The notes below the pieces were generated by a model that searched no databases, was not told the origin of the DNA, and saw only the letters and a list, made by a program, of their open reading frames with translations. Shown piece after piece: positions 36,901 to 51,900 of a stretch of 64,000 nt of DNA. The stretch lies in the NCBI GenBank assembly GCA_021292105.1, contig CM037860.1, positions 16,386,698 to 16,450,697 of the forward strand, given 5' to 3'. Origin of the DNA: Anadara kagoshimensis. Taxonomy: Eukaryota; Mollusca; Bivalvia; Arcoida; Arcidae. A program made the translations under genes and the position numbers. How positions within the stretch are numbered: the stretch's first letter is position 1; the number at the start of each line of letters is the position of its first letter.

Positions 36901-39900
36901 TACCAAATCTGATTTTCCATCTTAGACATGTGCACCGGAAGAGCAATCGCATAAACAAACAAAGAAATAAATCTGCAAACAACTTTGCCATTTCAGGGCA
37001 TTTTAAACGTCTCATGCTATTTATTATTACAAATTCATCTTAGAAAAATGTTTCAACGTTATTTTGGAATATTTTATTAATTAAAGTTTTAGCAGAATTC
37101 GTTTAGACTTACTTGGACAGTTAAACTCGTTACAAGCTTGTGAATCATTATACGCTCCCTTGCAAGGCATACCACCAAAAGCAGTACCGATACATGATCT
37201 ATTCCTCCACTGTATCCCTCCGCCACAGGTCAAATCACAGTTGTACCAGTCCGACCAATCACTGAACAAGCCATCAACTAAAACAAAAAGACAGATGTTT
37301 TCTTAACCTAATTCAAATGCATGTATCCTTTATGTCTATCATTTTACATTGTATTTTGTCTTAACATAAAAGATAAGGTTTAAAGTAAATACAGGTGTTA
37401 TAAAAATATATTTTTATTCTTCTAATGAAACTCTTTTGCTTAACACTGGGAAGAGTTTATTCGCTTACTGCGATTGGCCGACTAGATGCAAATTTGAAGT
37501 CCCATTCGAAGTGGTAAGCTTTTAGTCCAGGTAGGTCATTTTTTCATAGAACCGCCCTATTGGATTTGTATGTGTATCGGGTTATTCCAATGTTAACAGA
37601 AGGTTAATTTTATTTATAATCTTACCCGGACACTCGTGCATGTTGCATGATTGGGAATCATTGAAATCTCCATAACACGGGTCTCCTCCATGATAAGGTC
37701 CTATACAAGTACGATTTCTCCACTGTATCCCTCCCCCACAGGTAACATTGCAATTGTACCAGTCTGACCAAATGTTAAATACCCCATCAACTGTCGTAAA
37801 AAATCATAAAAATTGAGTTTGACTTAAAATATACTAATGAATGTGAAGTACTTTCCCTAATAAATAAACCACTAAACATGTGTTCTTTCATACAAACCGC
37901 TATTATTGTGTAGAGTTCTCGCTGTTATTAAATAAGTGCATCGAAACCATCCATAGCCAACTTCTTGTTCTCCTAATGTATTTACGGAACTTATTCAAAC
38001 GAAGCTTTTCCCTCACCAGTAATAGACACAATAGTAGAGCACAAACGAAACGAGACACTGTGTAATCCATTAAATGTTATACACCGTTTTAAGGTGCGAG
38101 TCGTTATTCAGTTATGTAAGAGTTGTCCATTTTTGTCGTGGTTTCTTTGACTTTTGATATGTTCTTGATCATGCAGCTAGCCATCATTCCAAAGTTAAAT
38201 AAAGCAAGTTGCACTTTTTGATATCTGATCAAAACAACTTAAACATTTACATATTATATCAGTTTTAAATTTACAGCACTAGTCGGCCGTTTCGGAATAC
38301 AACTCCTCATCAGTAGTGCTTGGACCAAAATTATGAAACCAAAACTTTTATCAAGATGTTGAAAAGAAATCAAAAGAGCCAAAATATATTTTACCAAATT
38401 TAGCTAAGGAAATACGTTGCATGAGGGAGTATACCTTAGTTTTCGAGGAATCTAAAATCACCCCAGTAATATAAAAATGAGGCACTTTTCATAAGCATAA
38501 ATATCCTACATATCAAAACAACTTACTTGGACATTCCTGCATGTTACATGATTGTGAATCATTATAATCTCCATAACAAGGAGATCCCTTATGAAACGGT
38601 CCATTACAGGTACGATTTCTCCATTGTGTTCCTCCGCCACATGTAACATTGCAGTTATACCATTCTGACCAATTCTCGAAAACTCCATCAACTACAACAA
38701 AACATTTCACATCTATATACCAATTCAATATAACAACAAACATTTAAACATCTTTCAGTTCATTAAAAATAACATGACGAATTAAATTTTCAATTCAAAT
38801 TATTTTTAACCTGTTTTGATTTTGCAGCACTAGACGATTATTTTGGAACTAAATCTCTCATCAGATATATGAGGTGCTTCGAACAAAATTTTTTAAATCA
38901 ATAAACTTTAATATGTTGAAATAAGAAAAATATAAATACAAATGTACAAAAAAATTTAAAATGATTTAATCTAGCATAGTACATTGATAGTACATTGAGA
39001 ATGTATGTAAAAGTTGTTTTCTATTTTGCTCGACATTATTTTCTTTAAATCGTTGAAAGTTTTCTAAAAATATTTGAAATGGTTACTCTTGACGTTTTGG
39101 TTATACAAGAATAAAGAATTGCAAAAATTAACTTAAATAAACTCGATATGATCGAACAGCCGCCTCAAACACAACTCAATGATAGCACGCTGAAATTTAT
39201 TTATGAGAAAACCACAACGTACTTGGGCAGTGATGTGAATTGCAGGACTGTGCGTCATTGATATTTCCCTGACATGGTGCGCCTTCATAGAAAGGGCCGT
39301 TACAAGTACGATTTCTCCATTGAATTCCACCTCCACATGTTACATTGCAGTTATACCATTCTGACCAATCAAAAAATACTCCATCAACTAAAAATAAAAT
39401 TTGACAATGAATTAAAAAATTAATGTTTAAAAATTCACATGTTCATTCTAAGAAAATGATGTTAAATTGTCGATTTTAACAGCTGAAATTTGAATAATCT
39501 CGAAATGTATCAAAACCTTAGTTATCAACCAGAATCTTACCAAACCATGTTCAAATCACAATTTCGAAAACAAAGTGAAAACTGACATTTAAGTAATTCA
39601 GTAAACTTAAACCAGACAAGCATATTTCCAGTAATCCGAGATTCACCACAACAAAAAACAAAAAACAAAAACCGAAACAAATTTATTATTATTTTGGACA
39701 AATACTAAGTATTTTGAAAATGTAGAAGTGAAAATGTGAATCTCAGATACAAGGCAACTAGGAACACGACAAAATACAAGTAAACGACACACACAGCTAA
39801 AGAAGTCAAGCCAAGAAAATACAAAAGTGTTACCAAATACAATAATACATGATACATGTACTTTAATAATATTAGTACCGGTATATCCCATATAAAGTAC

Positions 39901-42003
39901 GTATACAGAAACTGAAATTATAATACACGTCAACAATTAACTACTGTGCATAAAGGCTATTTTAAACACAGAATATTGTAAATTACGTTTAAATAAAAAA
40001 ATTGGTTGGAAAAATCAACAGTGCATATTTATTCATTATTCAGAGACCTAACTAAAACATATATTTTTGTCGATGTTGCATGTTTTGATTAACGTCTGTA
40101 TATAGAAAAAAATCACATTTGTGATGGAAAATATGTATTCCAGCTAACGATTTGGGCCCAAAATTACAAATAAATGTCGGGTACAAATTTACCTTTTCAC
40201 CTGCGTGATTTAATCAAGAAACCTGTCGACCTACATATAACCAAAAGATAATGAGTCACTTAATGGGAGTATTTATACTTAACCATTTGGTATTCTTAAA
40301 AAAAGGGCAAAATTTATGGTATGTACACACTCACATAGACTGATTTAAAAGAAAACGTATTTTTTCTACTTAGGTCTCCACTTTCTGTGCTGAAATATAA
40401 TTAAAATTTTAACAAAAAATTAGAATTAAAAATTTAATCGCAATATATGTATGTTCAAAATAGCCTGTATACACAGTAAGGATATTTTTCACATCAATAA
40501 TTAAATAAGAGTCAATTTTTCCTGATTTTTTTTAAAGTTGTAGAACTTAATCAAAGATGATAACATAATTTACTTGGACAATTCTGAGTGTTGCATGTCT
40601 CCGTATCATTCTCGGATCCTTTACAGGGTTTGCCATCATAATATGGTCCGTTACATTCCCGCCCTCTGCTACGCATTCCTCCTCCACATGTCACGTTACA
40701 TGCTCCCCATGGGCTCCATGACATCCATAAGCCATTTACTATAATAAAAAAACATAATAAAAATAAATATTGGTAAATATAATTACTTAGTATATTAATT
40801 GAATAAAATTCTGTCTTTTGTTTGTAACAAAATACTTTTTTGCCACTCAGTCTAAGATGCAAAACAAACAGAGGTTTCGGAAAGGCAACAAAGGAATTAT
40901 AAGAGTTTATAATTGGCAGTTGCATATGGCTTAATTAAAAGCAATCGATTATTTTTACGTTTAGGGTGTTGTTGCACAACAAAAATAGTAACCTAGTTAG
41001 ATGAAAATAGGAAAAAAATCGTTTTCTTTCAATACATGCATATTCTGCATGACAATTATTTGTGTACTAAACTAAATCTATTTTTGAGGGTAAATAATGC
41101 ATTATTTCCTAATTCAAGTGTTTGTACAGGAATAAAATAGATTTCAAATTGTTTTACCGGGACAATTAGATGGATTGCAATAAGTTGATTCCTCAGGGTC
41201 GCCAACACAAGGACTTCCTCCATGATAAGGACCGTCACAAGTTCTGTTGCGCTTCATTATACCTCTACCACAACTTAATGAACAATCACTCCAATCCGTC
41301 CACGTTGTATAAACACCATCCACTAGACAAGTGAAATAATACAAACAATCCACAAATACTTCGTTGGAATAAATAAATAAGTTAAGAGAATATCAAATTT
41401 TCGACATAATGAGTCATTTGAATCAAATACAAGCGGTTCATGCCCAAATCACAATGCCAAAAGTAGCGTAAAAACTTTGAAAACAATAATCAAGTATAAA
41501 ATTGTTATACCGAGTATTGTTTCAAGTATCGATAAAATATAACTTGGGAAAAAACAATAACTATTTCATTCATACATTAAAAAGATCAGACCGATCACGT
41601 TGTATATACAAACATCTTATACAGACCACAAACAAGTGAAAACAAATTAAAGGAGTAAAATTGAACATTATCCATGTCCTTTGTATGGACCTGAGTATTA
41701 CTGCAAATTGTGACGTCAGGACGAGGAATTGTATTCCAAAACTGTTGTAAAATTAATACTATTAAGATTAATACCAATTATTTACTCGAAGATTATGAAG
41801 GAATGATGTATTTACCTGGACATTCATGTGTATTGCATTGTTCCTCGTCGAAAGAGTTTCCCTCACAATCTTGTCCTTCGAAGAAAGGACCAATACATGT
41901 TCTGGACCTGTTCTTTGTGCCATTTCCGCAAGTTACGGTACAGTCGCTCCAAAGTGCCCAGTTATTCCATATACCATCCACTAGGTATAAATGAAATCTA
42001 TAT

Positions 42004-42043
<40 letters not shown>

Positions 42044-45000
42044 ATAAACGATTGTTGGGACCACTGAAATAATCCGAAACCCAACACCCCATTCCATTTC
42101 AGACGGTACTAGTTAATGGATGATATCGCAATAAAACGGAATTGTTATATATTTTTTTTAAAAAATACTTTCACATAGACATTTAAAACATTTAAAATTA
42201 TTTATTTTTTTACGTATTTACGTTTTCGTTAAAGTGGCTTATGTTTTAGTCTTTAAAGTTAAGCCTAGAAATTGTGAATCTATTGTCAAACACAAAACAC
42301 TCACGAAATCATTTTCTTATAAAATTTATTGTAAAATATATTTTGAACACGCAACTGCATACATTACCTGGACATTTAAATGATTTACAGGTTTCTGTTT
42401 GGAAATCCTCTCCATCACACGGAGCACCGCCATGCAGAGGTTGTTCACATTTACGATCTCGCCATCTGATACCTCCTCCACAGCTGACATTACAATGTGA
42501 CCACAATGTCCATGACTTCCAGTATCCATCAACTATGTTGATATATAATATAATCATATACTATTTATAAAATTTGTTTCAGCACTATATTGTTAAAAAG
42601 TAATGCAGGTTACAACATTAAAGGAATGAAAAAAACATCAGGAATGTCACTATGGAAACAGAATTTTCAAAAAAAAAATTTTACAAAGATTAGGAAAGGA
42701 GTATATAAATTTATTTTTAAAGACACGACGTAATTGACGATTCACTGTGATAGCAGCAGATGTTTTTATATTGATGCATGTTTAACTTTTGATTGCTTCT
42801 GTACCAAAATTCGGTTTTTCATATTGATGTCTTATACAATGTTTTAATTTTCATGAAATAACGCGTCCAAAAGTAACACATGACAGTAAATACTGACCAT
42901 TTTGTACATTTTCGGAAACCAAAAGTATCTTAAAGATCTTTTCAAAAAATGCTAATAAAATAATACTTAACATCTAATATCTCAATGACAATTCTCAAAC
43001 ATCAATGTTAGTTTACAACCGATTTCAACGCATCTATCCCGCAAACGGCTTCGACGTGTGAAAGAGTTCGATTTAATTAAAACTGAAGTTTATTATCACC
43101 TGGACAATGGTGTGTACTACAGTTTCGGGTTTCGTCTGGTTTGCCACTGCAATTAGCTCCTCCGTAATACGGTCCAATACAGGTTCTGTTTCTTTCTTGG
43201 TACCCTCCACCACACGATACCGTACATTCCGTCCAATTAGTCCATGCAGTCCATATACCATCCACTAATAACAACAGTAAAAACTATTAACCAAATGCTC
43301 ATTCAAAAGTTTTTGTGAAATATAACAATCTTATAGTAAGCAAAGTTTATAACTTCAGTTTCGCTTCGCAACACTCAATATCGCTCTTGGTAACTGGTCT
43401 ACAGATCAAGGCGTAGTCATCCTGGGATCCAATCCATGCAAGGCAGATCATAGTTCATTTTACTTGTCGATAGCCGGTGGTACAATAGTTTCCAACACTA
43501 TCAGAGAGCCGACTAATCTCGATACAAGCGTAAGATCCTTGAGTGTAGCCTTAAACAGCATTACTCTAATACATTCCTTCCAAACACTTTCGTGTTCTTC
43601 AACAAATGCATCGTGGCTGTTCTTCAACAAATGCATCGTGACCAAGGTGATGAACATAGCCATTCAAAACAGCGTGATTATCTGTAGGTCATCTAGTTTA
43701 ATCCTCAAAATAGCATACGAGCGAGTTAAAAAGCAAGCAATATCCTTTCATTATTTCATTTATTTCTTGAGACTTATTCCTGAATGCTTTATTTATTGTC
43801 ATTTTTCCTAAATCACAATTTTGATTAAAGCACTACTGATGGAAATGTATTCCGAGTCGGACGTCTAGTGCTTTAAAGCTTTAAAATTAACATGGTATGT
43901 AGTCGCATGTATAAGATGTTACCTGGGCAATTAAACTCATTGCAGGCTTCAGTTTGAAGGGTAGGTCCTAGACAGTGTTCTCCTCCATGTTCTGGAAGGT
44001 TACATTCTCGTGTCCTATTACGATGCCCTCCACCACAAGTAACGCTACAGTCCTGCCAATTCTCCCATATTTTCCAAGATCCATCCACTGTAAATGACAA
44101 TAACATGCTAAAAGTAATTACGGTGCCAAATGCAGTTGCACAATGAATGTGATGACAATGCCAAAAAATATTTTACTCAACATTATAATTATCTGGTAAA
44201 TGTACAAATTTTATCTGTTCAGCCTATTCTTATTTTACTCAGTATATCTACTACAATTAATGTTGAGAGGTGCGTTCCCTTCCGGAGCACCCGGTCTCAC
44301 TTCTCTGCTAGAAGTTCACGTACTGGCATTTAACTTATTTTTTGAGTGATATATTACTGTAAATGAAAAAGTATTACCTACCTGGACAAGAAAAAGCATT
44401 GCACACTTCTGATTCTGTATTCGGACCAATACAATTGGCTCCGTCATAAAACGGTCCATTACAAATACGGTCTCTTTTCCGTGTGCCGTAGCCACAAGTT
44501 ACAGTACATTGTGTCCACTCTGTCCATTCATACCAAACTCCATCAACTATAATACATGTATAGAAAGAGTTAGTAAACTACATGGTGGATAAAGGAACGA
44601 AACAAGAATGCCAGACAAAAGCGAGCGTTTACTTCACATTGTCAATAACAATTCGAAAAAAAAATCCGATATTTTGTTTCAATACTTTATGTTTGATAAT
44701 TTGAAAATTTCCAAAAACTAAGGCATATCCCTCATGCAAAGTATTTCCTTGGCTAAATTTGGTTAATATATTTTGGTCCTTTGGATACTTTTTCAACCCC
44801 TTGAAAAATTTCGCTTTCACGATTTGGATCCAAGCTTATGATTAAGAATTGTATTCCGAAACGGTCGTCTAGTACTGGTATAATATGTAATTTGACGAAC
44901 AATTGTGCAATTCATGCTCAGAAACTGACACTGAAGTCACGAGGCGGTATCCTTGGCATAGTTTTGTTTTATTGTTGCCCAGTAACTTAAAATGTAAAAT

Positions 45001-48000
45001 AATCTATGAAACAATAAATTTTATGAATAAGTTCAGAAGTGAAAATTAATATTTCATGTATAGTAGAAGAAACACATCGACAATTATAGAACAAATACTG
45101 TAAATGAACTGAAATTTCACGGGTGTCAAATTTTCGTGTTTTTTGTTTTCTTTAATTTCCGACCTTTCAGGGGTGTAATATAAATAATTTATAAGATCGG
45201 CAATCATGAAACAGTCTATGCAGTGTATGGTTCTGACCTCTGACAAAATCGATGTTTGTCAATTACTTTAATGTACTATTTTACACGTAGAACAATATTC
45301 GCGGAAGATTTTCGACCGCGAAATGAGCAAAAATAGTAAATCACGAATAAAACCACACTTATAGTAATAAGGACAGAAGAACGTAAGTTTACGTTATGTT
45401 GATAGCATCCAATGTTCATAATTACCTGGACACATTTTCGGAAAACAATCTCTGCTCTCTTTAGGATCTCCATCACATTCACTTCCGTTATAGTAAGGAC
45501 CGACACATTGTCGAGTTCTGTATTGGGTTCCATTCTCACACGTCACAGAACAATCGGACCATTCTGACCACGCAGTCCAATATCCGTCAACTATAAATAA
45601 AAAAACCGTTAAAACGTTGGCAATTTAACATGAATTATTGTATAAACTAGAATTGGCACTGGACTTAACCTAGTATTGCACTAATGTCTTTTATAATAAG
45701 TAACAGCCTAACATGTGAACATTTTTTCAAAAACAAATATATATTTAAAAATATTTCAAGTTTCTTGAAATATATAAGAAATATGCCTCTCTATTAACCA
45801 ATAGTTTTCAATACAGTTAATATACCACGTGTTAGTATATTGTTAGAAATGAAAAGCACCAAACAGGAATACTGTGGCATTATCAAATTCACTATTATTC
45901 AATGTTCAAATTATACCCTGTACACCAAAAATGGTGAGTAATTACGGATTTTGAGAAAAGTTGCAAAAATTATTAAAATAAAAAATTGATGTAGATTAAA
46001 TAATTATTTTAATAAGCTAACATATTTCACTCCTTTTATGTTTAAAACAGTTGAGAACTTATTACTCATTGTAATTTGATGCTTATCTAGTTCATTTGAA
46101 ATTCTCCGTGAAAATTCTTAAAAGTTAACTCTCTATTTCGTATGAAATTAATAAAATAGTAGTTTTCGTTATTTTTTATACTATAAAGTTTTTGAGATTT
46201 AAATTTTATCTTTACCTATGTTCATGCATGTTTAATGTTCTTCAAACACTCTTTATATTTGTTACTGACCAAAACATTCGTCAATTCTATTAACTAAACA
46301 GTTTAATATTACTTACTTGGACACATTTTTAGTGTACAAAGTTTATGTTCTATGTAAGAACCGGGGCAAGGTGTTCCAGCGTAGTTAGGTGGAGGGTGGT
46401 CGCAAGTTCGGGTACGGGTTCTAGTACCATTCTCACATGTAACGGAGCATTCGCTCCAATATGTCCACAGAGCCCAGGCTCCCCTCACTAAAACAAGATA
46501 GAAAAGACATGATACTAATTTTATTAATTATTTTCAAGATGTGACATTTTCGTGCTAATAATAACATCCCCAACAAAACACGAAAAACGTTTTCAAAACA
46601 TCTGAAGAAACAGGAAAAATATTTCAAAAGTTAAAACAATCTTAATGCATTTTTAAAAGATAACACAGAAGAAAATTCGATTTTAGTCCACCACCACATC
46701 ACCCCAGTCGTCTACAGATAATGATAATTATCTATAAACTCATTCTAGGTCTATTCGGTGACATACCAAAGAAGAATGCATTGAATTCCCCAATGATAAA
46801 ATTTCTGTCTTTTAGCTCACTTGCGATAGTGATAAATAGTAAGATGCAGACTGTGTTGACAAGTTCTAAAAATTTATTGTTATTACTTTATTTATTTATT
46901 GAGCTCATTTACCTTTTATTACATAAAACATATAACAATGATACAATGCAAATGCACAATAAGTACATAAATGTGCAAGAAAGGCATTGCATTGCCTTGA
47001 ATTATAACAGATTAAATTATACGTTATGATTCTGTCTATTTCTTAAAACGCCATTCAACATGCCTTACCTCTACAGTGTGCTACAGCATGTCCCTGACAA
47101 TCTGTTGACCTTTGACGTTTACATTGATGTAAAGTCGATTCATTTCCAGTCGAACACGTTAGAGTTATGTTTTCCAAAGCTTGTTTCGTGATGGCTGTAT
47201 TAGTAGAGGCAGTTCCTGAAGATATAAGTAAAATGAAAAGGCATTAGTGTCAAAATTAAGTTACAGTAAAAATTGAACCATTCACAAAAATGGGAAGACA
47301 TGAAGCATGATCTGCGACATATGTATAATGTACATGTTATAAATGTCATCAATTTGGCCAAGCTGTCATTGATTTACAAGTTTCAGCTTCAAAACCGTGT
47401 GCATTTCAAAATTTTATCGAATTTTTTCAGACTTAGTTTCTTAGTGTGTTCTCTATACCTGGAAAGTTTCTTAAAAATTGTCTGATGTGGTAAAACATTG
47501 AGAATATATTAATGATTCGTTTCAATCATTTATTAATAAAATTGGTAATTACAGTATGCATGTAATAATGACAATAATTCACAAACACCAGCAACAATTA
47601 CCTCCAGTATCATTAAGAGCCGATGACTGCACCATATCTTTGTCGCTATCATCTGGTATATTTCCTTTATCCAATGTTGAAATACCAGCTCCCTCAAAGC
47701 CACTTTGCTTACAAAGGATATCAACCATCTTGTGATCCCATTTGTCACCACATACTTGGAACCACTGCTGTTGAATGTTGTCATACATTTCAACTTTTCC
47801 ATCACCAAATTTCTTACTGTTGACAAGTCGGACAATTCCTATAGCAACACAAATGCATTATACTTATTAGATATTTTCGGAGACAAAGGTAATTTGCAAC
47901 ACTGGATCGAAAACCCTCACATCCTGAAAGGCAATGGTCCAACTGACAAAGTACTGCCCTCACATTGGCAAACACGAATTTAACCGTGATCAATAAACAC

Positions 48001-48917
48001 AAACATTTATAAATAAAAACTAAATGTTATTTTACCTAACAAAGAACCAACAATCGTCATGAAATTTTTTAGTACGTATACTAGTAATAATTCATTTTAT
48101 TTTTTATCCATTTAAAGAATATAAGTTGGATAATAAACGATAAAGGTGTACTATGCTTAACAGAAGCAATCATATAAGTTCATGTTCATATCAAAATCCA
48201 CAGTAAAAGCTTTGAAAACTGGCAAAATTCGTTAAAAACGTGAACTTCCACAAGGGAAGTGAGAACGGGTACGGGTGAATCGGAAGTTGTAAACTCCTCT
48301 CGATTAGCTAGCTACATGCGCCACGTGCAACGTATAAACAGACAGGACCCAGTCATATCCATAGAACGTTTGGCCGAGACCATCATTGATTCTCCCTAGC
48401 GTATGAGCCGGTATGTAGGGAAAGATGCTACCAAATCTGTGAACTGCACAATCCCTCAATTACAATTTGAAGTTGTGAAATCTCGATACTATAATATTAA
48501 ATTAGAATCCAGTGTGATCAAAATAAATCATAAAAGAGATCATTTTTGTTAACAACTTTGCATGAAATTTACATTACCTTTACAAGTTATCCCTTCACAC
48601 ACTGCAGTGTCTGTCGTTGGACCTTTACAATATCTGTCCATGCCAGCAGTACCATCATTACTACAATTCCGATGACGTAACTTGTAACCTCGTCCACATG
48701 TTGTGTATGTTGAACATTCTCCCCATTCACCCCATTCTTTCCATTCTAAGAGAGAGAAAAATGCATTTTATTTTTTTATTTGACACAGAAACATGTTCTA
48801 TATTCACATAATTTACACTGATTACTTAACTTACTACGGGTGTAGTATACTTATTTATTTATTAATTTATTTATTTATTTATTTTTTATTTATTTATTTA
48901 TTTTTTTTTTTTTTTTT

Positions 48918-48948
<31 letters not shown>

Positions 48949-51900
48949 TTATTTATTTATTATTTATTCTTTCATTTATTTTTTAAAGAAGTAAAAAGTT
49001 TTACAATTTCTTCTGAAAATGTACGGAAAATGAAATCTGTAACAAAATATTACTTGGACAATTTCTGTACGGGCATGTTCCATATTGAACAGCTCTTCCA
49101 TAACACTCTGTTGATGCCATTCTAGCTCCGGTAGAAACATTTTCACAGTGTCGTCTGCGTGTTTGGTAGCCATGGCCACAGGACACAGAGCACGTTCCCC
49201 AATTTTCCCAAGAAGTCCACTGAAGTATGTCCGCTACAAAATAAGTAATCATAATAATAATATATAAACACGACACAATGGAAATTTAAATATGTTAGTA
49301 ATTCAAATGGCAATGCAAATAGACTTAAATCTCGGGTCACAACCTTAACATATTTTCAAGATGTTAAAATTTTGTGATATTTTCGCAAAATAGACATGAC
49401 TCGTCGCTTTACACAACTAAATCAAAATCAAACATACCAATTCTTGCCCAACACAAAAAATAACAAACAAATATTAGCTTTATACCTGAAGCATGTTCAC
49501 TAAGTGTGTTAAATAACCAAACTTAAGAATATGACCGCATATGACTAGAATTCACACTTGGTCGAGATCTTCTAAACATATATGTCCATTTAGTTTAACC
49601 TACATGACTAGGAATTCTAACATTTTCGAGATCCACTAAACATGTATAGACATATTTAATTTACTAAGAACTCCTCTGAGAATCGACAAAGTTGGAGAGT
49701 GGTGAACATTACGTACACAGCATGGGATTCCATAATATAAATGTGTACAAAGTTTTCTGCATTTAATTACTTTTTCCCAATTCCAACGTTCATTCAGTGC
49801 CGAATTTTTTAAATATAAAAACCTTTATAGTAAAAACAATTTCTGGTAAGACTTACTTTTTGTAACCTCACCAATAATATTCTGAGTAAAGTTTTTTATT
49901 TTGTCACAGAAATGTTCAAAATGACTTCAATCTGTCATTTTTAGACTTTTTTTCAGTCCAAATTAAAATTTTATTGGAGGTTACAAATGGAAGTCTTTCC
50001 CAATTTCTTTCTCTCAAAGATAAAGAAACGATTTTCATTTCCAAACTAGCAATTCTAACTTTATTAATTATTTTCCCCCAGTGAACAGCTTGTTTCATCA
50101 ATGATTATATTAGTTGGTACTACTTTTCCCGGCTCGGCATCGCCAAGACTTGCGAATAGGTAGTTTAAATTTCTTTAGCCAAGCACTCGGCACTAAGAAA
50201 TTAAGGTCACGGGGTCCTTCGTAAGGAATCTTAAAAACCGATGCCCCGTGTTACGGCAAGCGCGACGCGTAAAAGAGTCCTCCCTGCACATTGCCCTGAG
50301 CACAATGCAAAGGTAGAAATATCTGCTATTTCACGTATAGCTGATGACGTCTAGACATAAGTGAAATATTTTGACTGAGACGTAAAACCCCATTCAAGCA
50401 ATCAATTAATCAATCAGTCTCACCTGGTCTTTGACAATTTTGTCCACTCCAACCGTCTTTACATATACAGATATAAATCCGCTGGTCTTTAGAATCTTTA
50501 GTGTCAACACATCTACCATCGTTCTTACATGGATGACTACCACAAGGACCAACTGCTTCCTGAAAGACAAAGATGATACGTCACATCCGCTAATACTATA
50601 AAAACATAATTTGCGCCGTGTATTCCTATTATTTTAATCAATCAAACACACATACCGACCCATGTCCAAAATCACAAATAAAAAACAAAGTAAAAACTTT
50701 GAACATTGGCAAATTAAGTGAAAACGGCATCTTTCACAAAGGACGTGAGGCCGGGTGCTTCGGAGGACACCTCCTGTGTCTAGCTACACCCGCCACGTGT
50801 GTTATCAAAATTGAGAATAAAAGGAACATATTGTCAAATATATCCAGAACATTTTTAATACAGAGATATCATACTTAGCTGCAATACTGTGAAGAAACCC
50901 ATAACGCTTTTTGGGGGTTCTTGGTAGACCACGGGTTCCAATATCCTGGAGTCAAGGATGTAATTCAATACTAAATCTTTTATTTAGACACAAAACCATT
51001 TTAAATTTGATTAATTACTGTTTAATTTTACTTTTCTTCTAATTATTAAGTTGGTTCCTTGTATAATTTTAACTGAAACCAAACTAAATATCCCAACATT
51101 TGAACACAACGCCTACTATTTTACTTCAACCTCATTTGACTCAAAGTTTGTTTTTGTATCTTCGGGAAATAAATCATTTATTTGATATGCGTTGGCAATA
51201 TTCTCTGAAACTTTTTTCGGTCTACGGATTGTATTTTTGGCTGATTTAACTTTTGCATGTTCACACAACATATTTAATGATTTCGTATGGTATCTGTCAT
51301 AAATTATTGGTTGTATAAGCATTGATTTCAAACAATAAGTATTGTTTTTCTCAAAATGTTTATTTTAAGTTGCGTGTTGTGTTTGTTATGAGTAATTTTA
51401 GTTATTTTCAGGTCAACAACTGTTCGTGCTTAATAGTAGACCTTATTTCTTTTTTATTTCTTCTTTAGACTTTAATTGGCAGATCTCATTTAATATTCAT
51501 TTTTCTGGACTGCATATTGAATCTTTCCGTATAAACTAGCCCGCGTTATATTGACAGTTATTTATTTGTACTTCAGAACACTTTTTTTTTATTCCATATG
51601 GATTTAGGCAACAATGACCTGTCAGTTTGACCTTACAACAGGAATATTCATACACGATGCTCCACCCGACACATTGCGAGTGTTAGAATAGTTGCAGTTT
51701 TTATTTAAACAATTCATGTTTTCAAAGTATGTATCTGGAATAATACATGCGGTCCATTTACAAAAATGTAATCACTTATAATGTTGTTATATAGAAGAAA
51801 GTTTTTTCGATATTTTTTTCTCATTGGCCACTGTTTCTCAAAAAGAAAGAAAGAAGGTAAGAAACAAAGAAAGAAAACTACGTAAAACACACTTATGAGG

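Noticed and set aside
51116-51331. Lysine/glutamate-rich 71-codon frame in intron 1
   Set aside because: No acceptor AG in a suitable place and no recognisable domain.
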